A stretch of 64,000 nt of DNA from Lateolabrax maculatus (taxonomy: Eukaryota > Chordata > Actinopteri > Acropomatiformes > Lateolabracidae): contig CM062214.1 of assembly GCA_031216445.1 (NCBI GenBank), positions 28,276,001-28,340,000 on the forward strand, in the 5' to 3' direction. The notes beneath the pieces are model-generated. The model was given only the letters and a program-made list of their open reading frames with translations, was not told where the DNA came from and searched no databases. The position numbers and the translations under genes were made by a program. This document shows, one piece after another, positions 11,272 through 23,100 of this stretch. The number at the start of each line of letters is the position of its first letter. Position 1 is the stretch's first letter.

Positions 11272-12701
11272 GCCAGAAACTATTCATAGCACTTCACTTT
11301 TTTCCCCACATTTTGTTATGTTACAGTCTTATTCCAAAATGGATTAAATTCATTGTTTTTCTCCACATTCGACACACAATACCCTATAATGACACAGTGA
11401 AAAAAAACTTGTTTAGAATTTTTGCAAATCTATTAAAAATAAAGTACGAAAATATAACACTGCATAAGTATTCACAGCCTTTGGTCAATACTTTGTTGAA
11501 GCACCTTTGGCAGCAATTACAGCCTCAAGTCTTTGAGAGTATGATGCTACAAGCTTGGCACACTTATTTTTGGGCAGTTTCTCCCATTCTTCTTTGCAGG
11601 ACCTCTCAAGATCCATCAGGTTGGATGGAGAGCATCGGTGCACAGCCATCTTCAGATCTCTCCAGAGATGTTCAATCGGGCTCAAGTCTGGGCTCTGGCT
11701 GGGCCACTCCAGGACATTCACAGAGTTGTCCCGAAGACACTCCTTTGTTATCTTGGCTGTGTGCTGAGGGTCGTTGTCCTGTTGGAAGATGAACCTTCGC
11801 CCTAGTCTGAAGTCCAGAGCGCTCTGGAGCAGGTTTCCATCAAGGATGTCTCTTTACATTGCTGCATTCATCTTTCCCTCGATCCTGCCGCTGAAAAACA
11901 TCCCCACAGCATGATGCTGCCACCACCATGCTTCACTGTAGGGATGGTGTTGTCCAGGTGATGAGCGGTGCCCGGTTTCCTCCAGACATGACGCTTGGCA
12001 TTCAGGCCAAAGAGTTCAATCTTTGTTTCATCAGACCAGAGAATTTTGTTTCTCATGGTCCGAGAGTCCTTCAGGTGCCTTTTGGCAAACTGGTTGTCCT
12101 TCTGGAAGGTTCTCCTGTCTTCACAGAGCAACGCTGGAGCTCAGTTTGGCTGGGTGGCCAAATCTAGGAAGAGTCCTGGTGGTTCCAAACTTCTTCCATT
12201 TACAGATGATGGAGGCCACTGTGCTCATTGGGACCTTCAGTGCTGCAGAAATGTTTCTGTACCTTCCCCAGATCTGTGCCTCAATACACTCCTGTCTCAG
12301 AGGTCTACAGATAATTCCTTGGGCTTCATGGCTTGGTTTGTGCTCTGACATGAACTGTCAACTGTGGGACCTTATATAGACAGATGTGTCCCTTTCTAAA
12401 TCATGTCCAATCAACTGAATTTACCACAGGTGGTCTCCAATCAAGTTGCAGAAACATCTCAAGGATGATCAGTGGAAACAGGATGCAGGAGCTCAATTTT
12501 GAGTGTCATGGTAAAGGCTGTGACTACTTATGTACATGTGATTTTTTTCATTTTTTATTTTTAATAGATTTACAAAAAAATCAATAAAACGTTTTTCACG
12601 TCATCATTATGGGAAAAATTTAATCCATTTTGGAATAAGGCTGTAACATAACAAACTTCGGTAAAAATGAAGCGCTGTGAATACTTTCCGGATGCACTGT
12701 A
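11272..12701 (-). mobile_element. Tc1/mariner transposon, defective
   Basis: The terminal inverted repeats are recognisable: the right end, read inward from ACAGTGCATCCGGAAAGTAT near 12701, matches the left end up to TTATTCCAAAATGG at about 11325-11340, with the outer left end decayed. The transposase is on the minus strand in pieces: 12351-12121 (MSEHKPSH..., ISAALKVPMSTVASII, the first helix-turn-helix), 12131-11868 (ILWSDETKIELFGLNAK, first catalytic Asp; HGGGSIMLWGCFSAAG), then FQQDNDPQHT near 11780 (second Asp), and 11721-11485 (WPSQSPDLSPIEHLWRDLK, Glu of the Tc1-type DD(34)E triad; ends IAAKGASTKY). About 55 residues between the first two parts are missing and frames shift, so it cannot make transposase. 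It lies inside the 5' UTR intron of the TRIM gene. Confidence 0.93.
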
Positions 12702-13459
12702 CATTTAAGAGGAAGTCCAGACAAAGTTCAGACCCAAACCCCAGGGACTGAACTCCGGTTAGTTCAAGTCAGACAGACTCCAGTCACAACCAACAGCCAA
12801 CTGACCCACTTTCTGCACCTGAACTCAGAGCCAGAGCTCTACTCAGACAGGAAGTTCCTCCTGACAGGAACCTTTTCTACCTGAGGCTCGTCCTGCAGGC
12901 CACAGCAGCAATGTCATCTTGTCTTCTGCACATTTAATGTGTGTGAAACGACACCACTAACACTCACTGCAGACGTCACATTTATTTCTCCATGTTTTTG
13001 TACGCTGATGCATTTAATTGAATGACTTCTGTGTATTTTATGTACGTGTGATCTGTCTTATTATGTCTCCTCTGGTTTCCCATCAACATGTGTCGGTTAA
13101 TTCTTGCTAATGTATGAATAATTCAATTTTGGCTCAAAAGCATAATGTCATATTTTTTTGCAATATTTAGTGAAGTAGTATTTTCCCCAGACAGCCAAAG
13201 TAAATGTTTTAGAATGAAGATCACCATGTTATCATTTAAGTTCTGAGCCTGGTGGTCTGATAAATACCACCGCTGACCTGGACATCTGAGCCCTCCTTCA
13301 CTGGCAGCAGAGTCCAGGACCTGACTGCTGAAGGAGCTGTCTTAGTCAATCAATCAGGCACCAAATTCAGTGACAACATTCATACATTTGGGAGAAATAT
13401 AACAGCAGCATGCAGGATGACTCTCCTTATACTCTACTTTTTGTCCTCAGAGTGTAGAC

Positions 13460-15100
13460 ATGTTGGCTGCCAGCTGTCTGCTGACTGAGGATCAGTTTCT
13501 GTGCTCCATCTTTCTGGATGTGTTCACTGATCCGGTCAGCACACCATGTGGACACAACTTCTGTAAAACCTGCATCACTGAACACTGGGATATTAACGTC
13601 CCTTGTCAGTGTCCCAACTGTAAAAAGGTTTTCAACACTAGACCTGAGCTGCAGGTCAATACTTTGATCTCTGAGATGGTTTCTCAGTTCAGACAGTCGG
13701 CTCAACAGGAAGCCAGCAGCTCAGAGCCAGAAGAGTCCAGACCAGGAGAAGTTCCCTGTGACGTCTGCACTGGAACCAAACTGAAGGCCCTGAAGGCCTG
13801 CCTGGTCTGTCTGGTCTCCTACTGTGAGACTCACCTGGAGCCTCATCTGACGGCTTCAGGCCTGAAAAGACACCAGCTGATCGACCCTGTGGAGAACCTG
13901 GAGGGCAGGATGTGTACGAAGCACGATAAACTGCTGGAGCTGTTCTGTAACATGGATCAGACATGTGTCTGCGTGCTCTGCGCTGTTTTAGACCACAAGA
14001 CACACAATGTTGTTCCTCTGAGGGAAGAATATAGAGGAAAGAAGGCTGAACTGGGGAAGACAGAGGCTGAACTTCAGCAGATGATCCAGAAGAGACGACT
14101 GAAGATTCAGGAGATCAAAGGCTCAGTGGTGCTCAGTGGGGAAGATCCAGACAGAGAGATAGCAGCTGGTGTTCAGGTCTTCACCGCTCTGAAGGAGTCT
14201 GTTGAGAAAAGCCAGGCTGAACTCATCGAGATGATCAAAGAGAAGCAGAGAGAGACAGAGGAACAGGCTGAAGGCTTCATCAAAGAGCTGCAACAGGAAA
14301 TCTCTGAGCTGGTGGAGAGAAGGACTGAGGAGCAGCAGCTCTAATGCTCTGAAGACCACCTCCACCTCCTCCAAAGCTTCCCGTCCCTGAACGCTGCTCC
14401 AGCCACCAAGGACTGGACTGAAGTCAGCGTCCGTCCACCTTCTCATCAGGGGACCGTGGTGAGAGCTGTGAACCAGCTGGAGGCGACGCTCAGTAAACAG
14501 ATAAAGAAGCTGCTGGCCAAGGCTGAGCTGAAGAGGCTCCAGCAGTACGCCGTGGATGTGACTCTTGATCCGGATACAGCACATCTCAGGCTCATCCTGT
14601 CTGATGATGGAAAACAAGTAAAACATGGTGATGTTTGGAAGACTCTGCCAGACAATCCACTGAGATTTGATACTTGTGATTGTGTCTTAGCAAAGCAGAG
14701 TTTCTCTTCAGGAAGATTTTACTCTGAGGTTCAGGTTAAAGGGAAGACTGCCTGGGTTTTAGGAGTGGCCAGAGAGTCCATCAACAGGAAGGGACGAATC
14801 CTACTGAGCCCACAGAATGGTTACTGGATGATGTGGTTGAGGAATGAAAATGAGTACGAAGCTCTTGATGACCCTTTAGTCCGTCTCTCCCTGAGGTCTC
14901 AGCCTCAGAAGGTGGGGGTGTTTGTGGATTATGAGGAGGGTCTGGTCTCCTTTTATGACGTTGATGCTGCAGCTCTGATCTACTCCTTTACAGGCTGCTC
15001 CTTCACTGAGAAACTCGTCCCATTCTTCAGTCCCAGTCCTAATAATGGTGGTAAAAACTCAGCCCCTCTGATCATCTCTCCTGTCAATCACACTGAGTAG
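13460..15100 (+). pseudogene. TRIM E3 ligase-like gene (TRIM21/25/39-like of fish) with in-frame stop
   Basis: One uninterrupted exon contains a RING (about residues 15-58), two B-box zinc fingers (CDVCTGTKLKALKACLVC and MCTKHDKLLELFC, about 95-185), a coiled coil (about 190-290) and a PRY-SPRY domain (DVTLDPDTAHLRLILSDDG to the end, stop 15098-15100). This is the order of the large fish TRIM families that ubiquitinate targets in antiviral signalling. Two lesions are visible. TAA at 14342-14344 cuts the frame after residue 294 (...EEQQL); coding resumes in the same frame at 14345 (SEDHLHLLQSFPSLN), so a single base change, probably TCA to TAA, explains it. The RING's second zinc ligand is Phe (CSIF, codon 13511-13513) where the family has Cys. 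No ATG precedes the SPRY half, so it cannot be translated separately. It may be a pseudogene, a truncated RBCC protein, or a sequencing error at the stop. Confidence 0.88.
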
Positions 15101-16188
15101 AATACAAATGTTATTTCTACGATTGTGTCCTTTTAGTGTTATACATCTGAACATACCCTTTTATCAGGGAGTTGCAGGAGAGGCAATGATATCATTATCT
15201 CTGATGTCCATCCAGAAAAAACTTGCTTGAGAATCAAAGTGATCCAGTGATGGTTGTCTGTAGATCTGCACACTGCAGACAGGAGCTGCTGCTATGGTGC
15301 TAATTTGACAAGATGTGAGCGACACAGGGCTGAAAAAATTCTATCTATCTGACATTTCAACTGCACATTTGAGGAGCTTTTATTTTTCAATTTCTGTTGT
15401 TATATTAGTTCCCAAATAGGTCTACATGTTAGCATTTCACACAAACGTCAAATTTCACACTGAGCTGATAAAGAAACACATAAAGCAGCTCAGAGATCCA
15501 CTTAAATACACTTAAAATACAAACTATATTTAAATTACAGGAGGACCAGCCCGTTCGCTGCGTGTGCCCAGTTTTTCTCTCATCAGTTTTAAAGTGCATT
15601 TAGTACTTACTATAATCTGATATGTGATTCAAAGATTTTTCAAGTTTTTCCAATTTCATTACAATTTTGAATCCATATTTTTGAAAATTATCTTTGGAGT
15701 GATTAATATAAATTCTTGAGTTGTGATTTTAAGTGTTTTGCTTCTTTTTTTTTAGGTATTTTCATTCTGCTCAGCTGGTCTTTAATCAGCTCATAAAATG
15801 TCACCACCATCCACAGGATTCCCTTTAATGTTTTATCTTAATTTGTTCTTTTTATTACAACCTGGAAGTAAATAATTGAGCTTAGCGGAGAACATTTAAG
15901 TCTTAATGACATTTATTTCCCCACAATTCTGAAACTACGGTTTCTTTTTAGCACTGGGACAAAATTCAAAACTCAAATGTAAAAAGACGGTGAATTGAAC
16001 TGCGTTCCACGTTCTGACCGCTTTCTGCACTTAACATACAAAAGGAAATAAATATATTTACCAAATTTGCAAAAAATTGCAAACTTCAGACAGACTGAGT
16101 GAAGCGATTTTGTTTCCTGGAGGATGAATTGTAACTGAAATTGTTTTCCACGGCCTTTGAGAAACTACGTTTCATCCATACTAGGTAC

Positions 16189-16223
16189 TTAATAAAATAA
16201 AATAAAATAAAATAAAATAAAAT
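16189..16223. repeat. (TAAAA)n microsatellite
   Basis: About seven AATAA/TAAAA pentamers in a row, downstream of the TRIM coding region. It contains overlapping AATAAA hexamers that could serve as poly(A) signals. Confidence 0.9.
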
Positions 16224-18700
16224 GTTTTCCTTCATCAAAATTATCAAAGTATTTTTAACTTAACAACCGCTGGAAGTCTTGTCTTTGCTGACCTCCGGTG
16301 CTTTAACCTCTCAGCTCGCTGCAGTGATGTACAGGTGTACTCCAGTACACTGTGACATCACTGTTGGGGGCGTGGTTACAGGTGCAACAGAGGACACTTC
16401 TGACCACACCCAAGGTGTGATTATTTTCTCCATTAGTCGATTGATTATTATTTACACATTATTAAAAATACATTCACATTATTAAAATCATTCAGATGAA
16501 AAGCAGCCATCTTCACAATAGTTCCAATTCATTTTCTGTCAGTCAACTAACTGATTAATGGTCGGATGGTTTCTGCTGGACTTGTATAAACTGTTGGAGT
16601 TTCATTTAGAACAAAACATCAGATTTTATAAACTCTTCACATATTTGTGTGTAAAATCTGAATGTGTAAAGTAACTAAAGCTGTCAGATAAATGTAGAGA
16701 AGTAAAAAATATTTCCTCTGAGATGAGGAGGTGCAGAAGGAGAAAGTAGCATGAAAAGAAATAACTCAAGTAAAGTACAATTCCTCGGATTTGTACTTAA
16801 GTACAAGTACTTGAGTAAATGTATTTATTCCAGCACTGATGAAGAGTATTTTAGTCCAGATTGTTGCTGGTAAAGACAACAAGAACCAGATTAACAACAG
16901 ACAACATTTTCTGCAGGACTGAAACCAACACTCCATCTGCCATCTTTAACTGCCTTTTGTTGTTATTCAGGTTATTTCTTTCCTCCTGTAGCTGCTGCCT
17001 GCGTGAACACACCGTGGGACCAGGAAACACTGGTTCCTGCCCTGCCTCGGACGCTGAGGAGCATTCATGGGCCCCTGAGGATGAACCTTTCCTCCAGTGT
17101 CAGTGTTGGTGTGGGTTTGTGTGTAGTAGCCAGGCTGTTGTGACCACACACACACACACACAGTTTTAAAGGCCTCTGAGACTTTTTGAGCTACAAATGA
17201 AATGACTTGACAGATGATGTTTTCTGTGTATTTCTGTCCTCTGTGAAGTGTTATTTTTCCAATATTTAGTGGAGCTTGTTGAGCGTCAGGAAATTAAACG
17301 GCTCTGTTGAGACGTTCATTACGGCAGTATTTTTAGTCTTCTGTCTGGTTATTTGTTCTGTGGTTAAAATGATCTCAGAGCAGTTTTATTCTCTTGGCTG
17401 TGACGTGTTTGTGTCTGTTTCTCTGTATTTGTCTCGGTGTCGTCTCTGACTCTCTGCATGTTTGCTCACTGTTACAGATGACAGGAATTCATATTTTCTA
17501 TTCATGTACATTCATAATCAGAAATGTTTGATGTTTTATGTGGTTGAATTTTGTGTCAGACTAATTCCAGACTAACTTGGTCACGATTGGCTCCTCTCAC
17601 TGGGTTGAAACAGCAGAACTTTGATGACTTTACTCAGGTTCACTTTTCAATAATAATCAACATTTTGGTAAAATTGGGACAGCGACATTAATGATCTTAT
17701 CTAACCAGGCAAGGAAGCAAATTTCCTAAAATGTTGAAGTATTCCTTGAAGTAAACAGCATTAATCTGTGTAACATCACAATCAACTAAATAAAACCACA
17801 TTTTAAAACTAAATTAATGAATATTTATAACTGTTAAATAAATAAGAGGCTGCTGAGGGATTAACCTGTTGTGCAGCGCTTGTTAAGGTTGGTTTTGTCC
17901 TGAACTGAAAGCAACATGTACAGTCAGAATCAGTGCTGAACTAGGGCCATATGATGCATTCACTGACTGTCGTACATACAGAAGTGCATTTGAATGGTGA
18001 TGTGAAGAAAAGTGAATGAATTACACTGTCAGTGCCAACAAATCTGAACTGAACACAGTGATTTGTGACTTTCTAAGCTTTGTTGTGTAGCTGCTGTCTG
18101 TCTTTGACGGGACAGGACGGTGCTGCTTCATGCAAAAAAAGGTTTAAATTAAGCTTTTTGATTGGTTGTATGGTAACAAGTTCTCCATCAACTTAGACGG
18201 AGAACTGACAGTAGTCCAAGGCAAAGATAGGTGGCTCTATCATGAAACCAAAAAATATATAATATAAACTTCTCCCTTTTGGTTTCAGACTTTTCAGGAG
18301 ATTGACAGAGCGGGTGTGTATGCTGCAGCAGACAGCCTGGACTTTCAGAGGTGGACATGTGCACAAACATCTGGATGTGACATCACTGGTTGTTTTAGAG
18401 ATCTTGTTCTCCTCTAAGATTAAAATATTCCTCAAAACTAAATGAATGTGTTGCTCCATGTTAGAAGCGAGCTGCAGAGAGGACATCTCAGCCTCCACCT
18501 GTCCGTCTGTGTGTGTGTACAGGACATACAGTATGTTGTGTTCACTGACTGACCCTCAGGCTCATTTAAAGGTCGTTTTACCGCCTGTTTCACTTTAACT
18601 CTGCTGCTTTGACTCCGAGTTTCCACTTGTTATTTCCAGCAGCCTGCTGCCGTCCAGCTCGCTGCACTGCAGTATCTTGTTATTGATGAGGAGGGAACGT

Positions 18701-18702
18701 TT

Positions 18703-18751
<49 letters not shown>
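18701..18751. repeat. (GT)n microsatellite
   Basis: About 25 GT repeats. The open frames across it on both strands, made of Val-Cys or Thr-His repeats, are artefacts. Confidence 0.95.
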
Positions 18752-18754
<3 letters not shown>

Positions 18755-19059
18755 TGTGTATTACTCACATTGTGGGAAGAAAACACATTTACAGTTACAA
18801 TTACAATCATGCCTAAATCAGTGACCTGTAACTTTCCTGATCGCTGCCTGAGATCCTCTGGCAGGGACCTACTGATGGTTCCTGAACCTGTCACTGAAGG
18901 TGACGGGGCCTTCACTGTCGGGGCCCTCAGCTGGAAAACTTAGTCTCCTGTTTAAAATGTCTTCTTAAAACTCAACTGTATACTTAACTGATGCCATTTG
19001 TTGTTTGAATAGTTTTATCTTGTTTTATAGCTCCCGTTTTGCATTTATTTACTTTTATT

Positions 19060-19640
19060 CTTTGTTTTTAGTTTAGTTTATTACTTCATTTGTCAGGGAC
19101 AGTTCATATTATTAACATTTCTGGAAATATGCCAAAAAAGCTCATTGTCATCTGTTGTCCTCTGGCAGGCAATAGTTGAAAGCACAAAATGTTAAGAATT
19201 AAAGCATTAAAAATACAATCAACGACAGGAGCAGTGAAAATACAGAGATACAAACAGCGCTGCACTACATAGAGACAAGAAAAGGCTTGAAAATGAACGA
19301 CAGCAGGACCCCACAGTGTTTTTCCTGGTGAGGTGCCCATGATAAGCTCGAAGCATAAGAATGACAACAAACAACACGAGAACTCGTCACTGTTCTCTCA
19401 CAGCTCTCAGCGTTATGGAGAAGGAATGGTAACTGGCACAGTTTCTTATGTGCTGCGGTAAGTTGTTCCCATCCTGAGAGGCTCTGACAGAAAAAGCAGA
19501 AACTACTTTGTCTTCCAGGAGTTAGACAGGCTCTTCTGGTTGTTGTTCGGCTGGTTTTTAATGTGACAGAAGTACGGAGAGGTGGAGGAGCCATATTGTC
19601 ACTCTGTTTTCAGAGGTGCTAAATAAATAAAGTTATCCTT
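19060..19640 (-). mobile_element. Possible LINE-type repeat remnant
   Basis: The opening TTTATTACTTCATTTGTCAG, then GGACAGTTCATATTATTAAC, then CATCTGTTGTCCTCTGGCAG resemble an abundant fish interspersed repeat that I recall by its wording rather than its name. No reverse-transcriptase motif is readable. I infer a decayed, minus-oriented retroelement end, with low certainty. Confidence 0.3.
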
Positions 19641-19857
19641 CTTATTATGATTGAAATGCTTCATGGAGTTGAGGTGTTACCCAGGATTCCCAGCGCCCCT
19701 CGATAACCTTCTCTCCAGGGTTATTGATTGATGTTGACATCTGGTCACAGAAACAAATAACAAATGGAGGCATTTCCTGTTTGTGCCCCAATCGGGACGT
19801 CAAAGCTCCTGTTCTGAAAAGGGAAAGTGACGTTAAAGGCTCTTTGAAAAACAGAGA

Positions 19858-19892
<35 letters not shown>

Positions 19893-19895
19893 AGC

Positions 19896-20050
19896 AGACA
19901 CATCAGACAGGAGGTGTGTTTACTGTGCTCCTCCTCCTCCTCCTCCTCCTCCTCCTCTCCCTTTTCTTCATCAGAGCAGCATGCAGAGTTAAGAATCAAC
20001 CCACCAACACACACACTCACACTCTGTCTATTTCTGTGTCAAACACACTC
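19896..20050 (+). promoter_or_regulatory. itga11: itga11 proximal promoter / 5' UTR candidate
   Basis: After a (GT)n tract (19861-19891) come two AGAC boxes (19896-19899 and 19905-19908), the core of SMAD-binding elements, then a (CTC)n pyrimidine tract (about 19928-19958). Mammalian ITGA11 is known to respond to TGF-beta through SMAD sites; that these boxes serve the same role is inference. An ATG at 19981 opens a minimal upstream ORF (Met-Gln-Ser-stop, 19981-19992), which would lie in the 5' UTR if transcription starts before it. No TATA box is seen. Confidence 0.35.
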
Positions 20051-20105
20051 ATGGATTATTCCCACCTTCTTCTTCTGCTGCTGTGGACCTGCAGCCTCCT
20101 GCCAG
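20051..20105 (+). CDS. itga11: itga11 exon 1: signal peptide
   Basis: It encodes MDYSHLLLLLLWTCSLLP plus one base of the next codon: a short N-region, a leucine-rich core and a Pro-Gly end, as expected for a cleaved signal peptide. The donor is CCAG/GTGAGCG, followed by a (GAGC)n run. The phase (1) matches exon 2, which begins the mature protein. The match to human ITGA11 exon 1 is in size and position rather than in residues, so this exon is a little less certain than the others. Confidence 0.8.
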
Positions 20106-23100
20106 GTGAGCGAGCGAGCGAGCAACACGCAACACAGCACAGATCAGAGAGAGAGAGAGAGAGAGATGAAAGGATGTTCGTGTCACACAGGTGTTGCTGA
20201 TGGATTGTTGGCTGGATGAGAGTTTGAACTAGAGCTCCTTATTGAAAACCACCTGTTGCCGTGGCGACAGATTGATTACAGTATAGTGCAGTTGGGGTTT
20301 TGCAGGGTTGCATGCTGGTTGCACAGAAGGACATGAGAGGTGCTATAAACTGCTGATATTTGACCTGTTTTTACACCTGAAGAAGAATCGAGGCTGAACA
20401 AAGATGTTTTTTTGTCTTTCTTTAAGCTTTAAGTTTGTGTGGCTGTTGCCAACATGGTTCCACTTACAGCCTCCGGACCTTTTTGAAAGCTCCCTTTATT
20501 TCTATCAAAACATCTTTTCCAAACTTTTGGAGTCATGTCATTCATGTACTGTTCGGATTAAAAGAGTTATTTTATACACTGCACAGTGTAAAGTTACAGC
20601 CAACAGCTGGTGAAGTACAGCTTCACTAACCAGCATTTAAACAGCTTCATCTGGTGTTCTGTCAGCTGTTTTCTGACAGTGATTTTGTATCTGACAGTCT
20701 TTTTTCTATGGGTAGATCTTTGAAGCAGAACACGTGGGTTTGTTCAAAGCAATCTCAAGCATTTATTAGCCTCCATAACACTTTATAAACATTTACACGT
20801 CTTTCTAAGCCTCTAAAAGCCTGCCATCGATACTAGAGGAGTAACTTCCACTTGTAGCGCAGTAACAAGGTTGAAAGCAGATGAAAGCAGATGAAAGCAG
20901 ATGGGGAAGTGGAAACACGGTTCCTTTCACATCCTTAAGAATATTCAAATCAGTAATCAATATGATATAAATAACACCTTGTACTGTTCCCTTGAGGCTA
21001 CTGATTACACCCAAAAATAACTAAGTTTTTGACAAAATGTACAACACATTGATGAGTTTGACAGTTAATTCATGGTCCATTTACTTCATTCAGCAGATTG
21101 AGCTCGCTGATGAAGACAGTGAGACTGTTTGGTCAGCTGCATAGTGATGACTTTGCTTTTCTTAGATGTGGCTAAGAGTGTAGAGTTTGTCCTGATGGAT
21201 GGTGCTGGAGGAAAGGTGATGTTCATCCTCTGGGGAGCAGGAACACGGTCATTGCATACACAGCAGACACCGGCTTTCACAGCCTTTTAATAAGCTTTTA
21301 GGGAGGAAGTAACATCAGTAAAATCATCTCAGACACCAGTGAGGAGCTCCACTGCTGAAAGCTTCTGGTTCAGCCTGTGATTATAGTGATTCAGTGTACT
21401 GTAGTCAGTTCATTTTGAGGATTCGTTGAAATGATTTTTTCGTACTTGTACTGAACACCTTTAGAGTCACTGACTGTGAACAGCAGCCCACATTGTCTTC
21501 CTGCTAAAGTCTGCTTCTTATCTAACATGAACAACAGGTGTTGCTGCATCTTAGCTTGTTGAACAAAAAGTGCACTTCTAATATCAGTTTGCAGACTAGA
21601 TAGAAAATAAGCTGCTCAGCTGCAGAACATTAAACAGTTAAAGGTCCTTGTAATAAGCGTTGGTTAATATTAAGCACTGGTAATCACTTTAGAAATAAAA
21701 TGCTTAATTTCTGTGCAGTGGAGAAGGTAAAACAATGAAAAAGCATAATACTGTTCCACTGCTACTTGTTCACATTAATAAAACAGCAATTGGGAATTCA
21801 GATGCTGTTTAACCAACTGACAAAACACATTGTTTGAGTTATGCGTACCATGAATATTCACACCACATTTTATGGAAAATAAGATTTCCTCTTTGCCAAA
21901 GTTGAAATCTTATTTAACAGTTTGAAAGTGACCTGATGGTGGTAAGAGAAAATATCAGGGGTGTGGCCACAACTATTAGGAATCACCCACTTGGAACCGT
22001 TACTATCATACCAAATTTCTTGTCCATCAGGAAAGTAGTTGTTTTGATATATGTGGAGGAAAGTGTTGGACGAGCAGATGGACCGACTAACATCCCAACA
22101 TTAAGGCACTGCTGCCAGCAGAGGAAAATTTACAAATTAGAACACTTTAGTCCCAGTGGATGAAGTCAGAGACCATTTTCCTGTTTCACTCTGATTAAAT
22201 TGTGCTTCCATACATTGAAGCTGGAGTATTATGATCCCACTGGCCCCTAAATTGAATTTGGGCAGAGTTTGGTGCGATGCTGCGAGGTTCTGGATATTTC
22301 CCTGGAGGTTCAGGCTGCAGGTCAGTGAGCTCTCGCTGCGAGGTGATGGGTATTTCTCCAGGAACTCAGAGGGGGAAATGGTTTTTATGGCATGCTGTGG
22401 CTTTCAGGCGGATCGTTAAACTCACGAAGCAACACATCAGTCACGATGTTGTTGTTGTTTCTAGTCTGCGGTTGGTAACACCACACAGGAAGCCATCAGT
22501 CACCACCTGCCTCGTTCAGGCGAAAACACACAAGTTTCTTCCAGAAATCACTCCAATAATATTATCTAGTAGCTATTTGTAGTCGATTTAACCTCCTGGA
22601 AGTGCCAGACAGGTGGGGTTAATCACCACTGGAAACAGATGTGTGCTGGCAGCTTCTGAATTCCTGTAAATTGTCTTTAAATTGACTCAAAAACTGTCCT
22701 GTGAATTGTTGAACGTCTATGATACTCTGTACTCTTACTGTAGTGTTATATTAAACTCCACCCATGTGGCAGTCCACTAGTAAAAAACAAATCATAACAG
22801 AAATATGACTTGGCCAAGTCCTGCTGCCGGCTTGGCATCACAGCTGCACTTCATAGTAACCACAGACATGCGTGGTTTTATTTTTTCTGTAATGAAGAAG
22901 CTCTGCTTCAGGGACAGAACAGTCTGATAATTTTGTCTGATGCATAAAAAAGTTTTATATAACTAAAGAAAATAAGTACTGGGAATAACAGAGTGTACGC
23001 TGGATGATGATCGAGCCAATCGTTGATACGTGTCATCTTATGTAAGGAGAAACTTTCACACCAATCTTCATTCAAAAAATTCAGAATTTAAGGTTTCCTT

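Larger units (their letters stand above)
15101..19860. other. Intergenic region between TRIM and itga11
   Basis: No gene is recognised. The region contains a (TAAAA)n tract at 16189-16223, a GTACTT-type repeat at about 16762-16840, a short (CA)n at about 17148-17162, a long (GT)n at about 18701-18751, and a possible LINE-type remnant at about 19060-19640. A poly(A) signal for the TRIM gene could not be fixed. Confidence 0.5.

Noticed and set aside
11313..12379. Plus-strand frames of 117-159 residues
   Set aside because: They are antisense shadows of the Tc1 transposase, whose real coding strand is minus.
14456..15100. Separate PRY-SPRY gene after the TRIM
   Set aside because: Its apparent start is an internal GTG, and the reading frame is continuous with the RING half apart from one stop codon.
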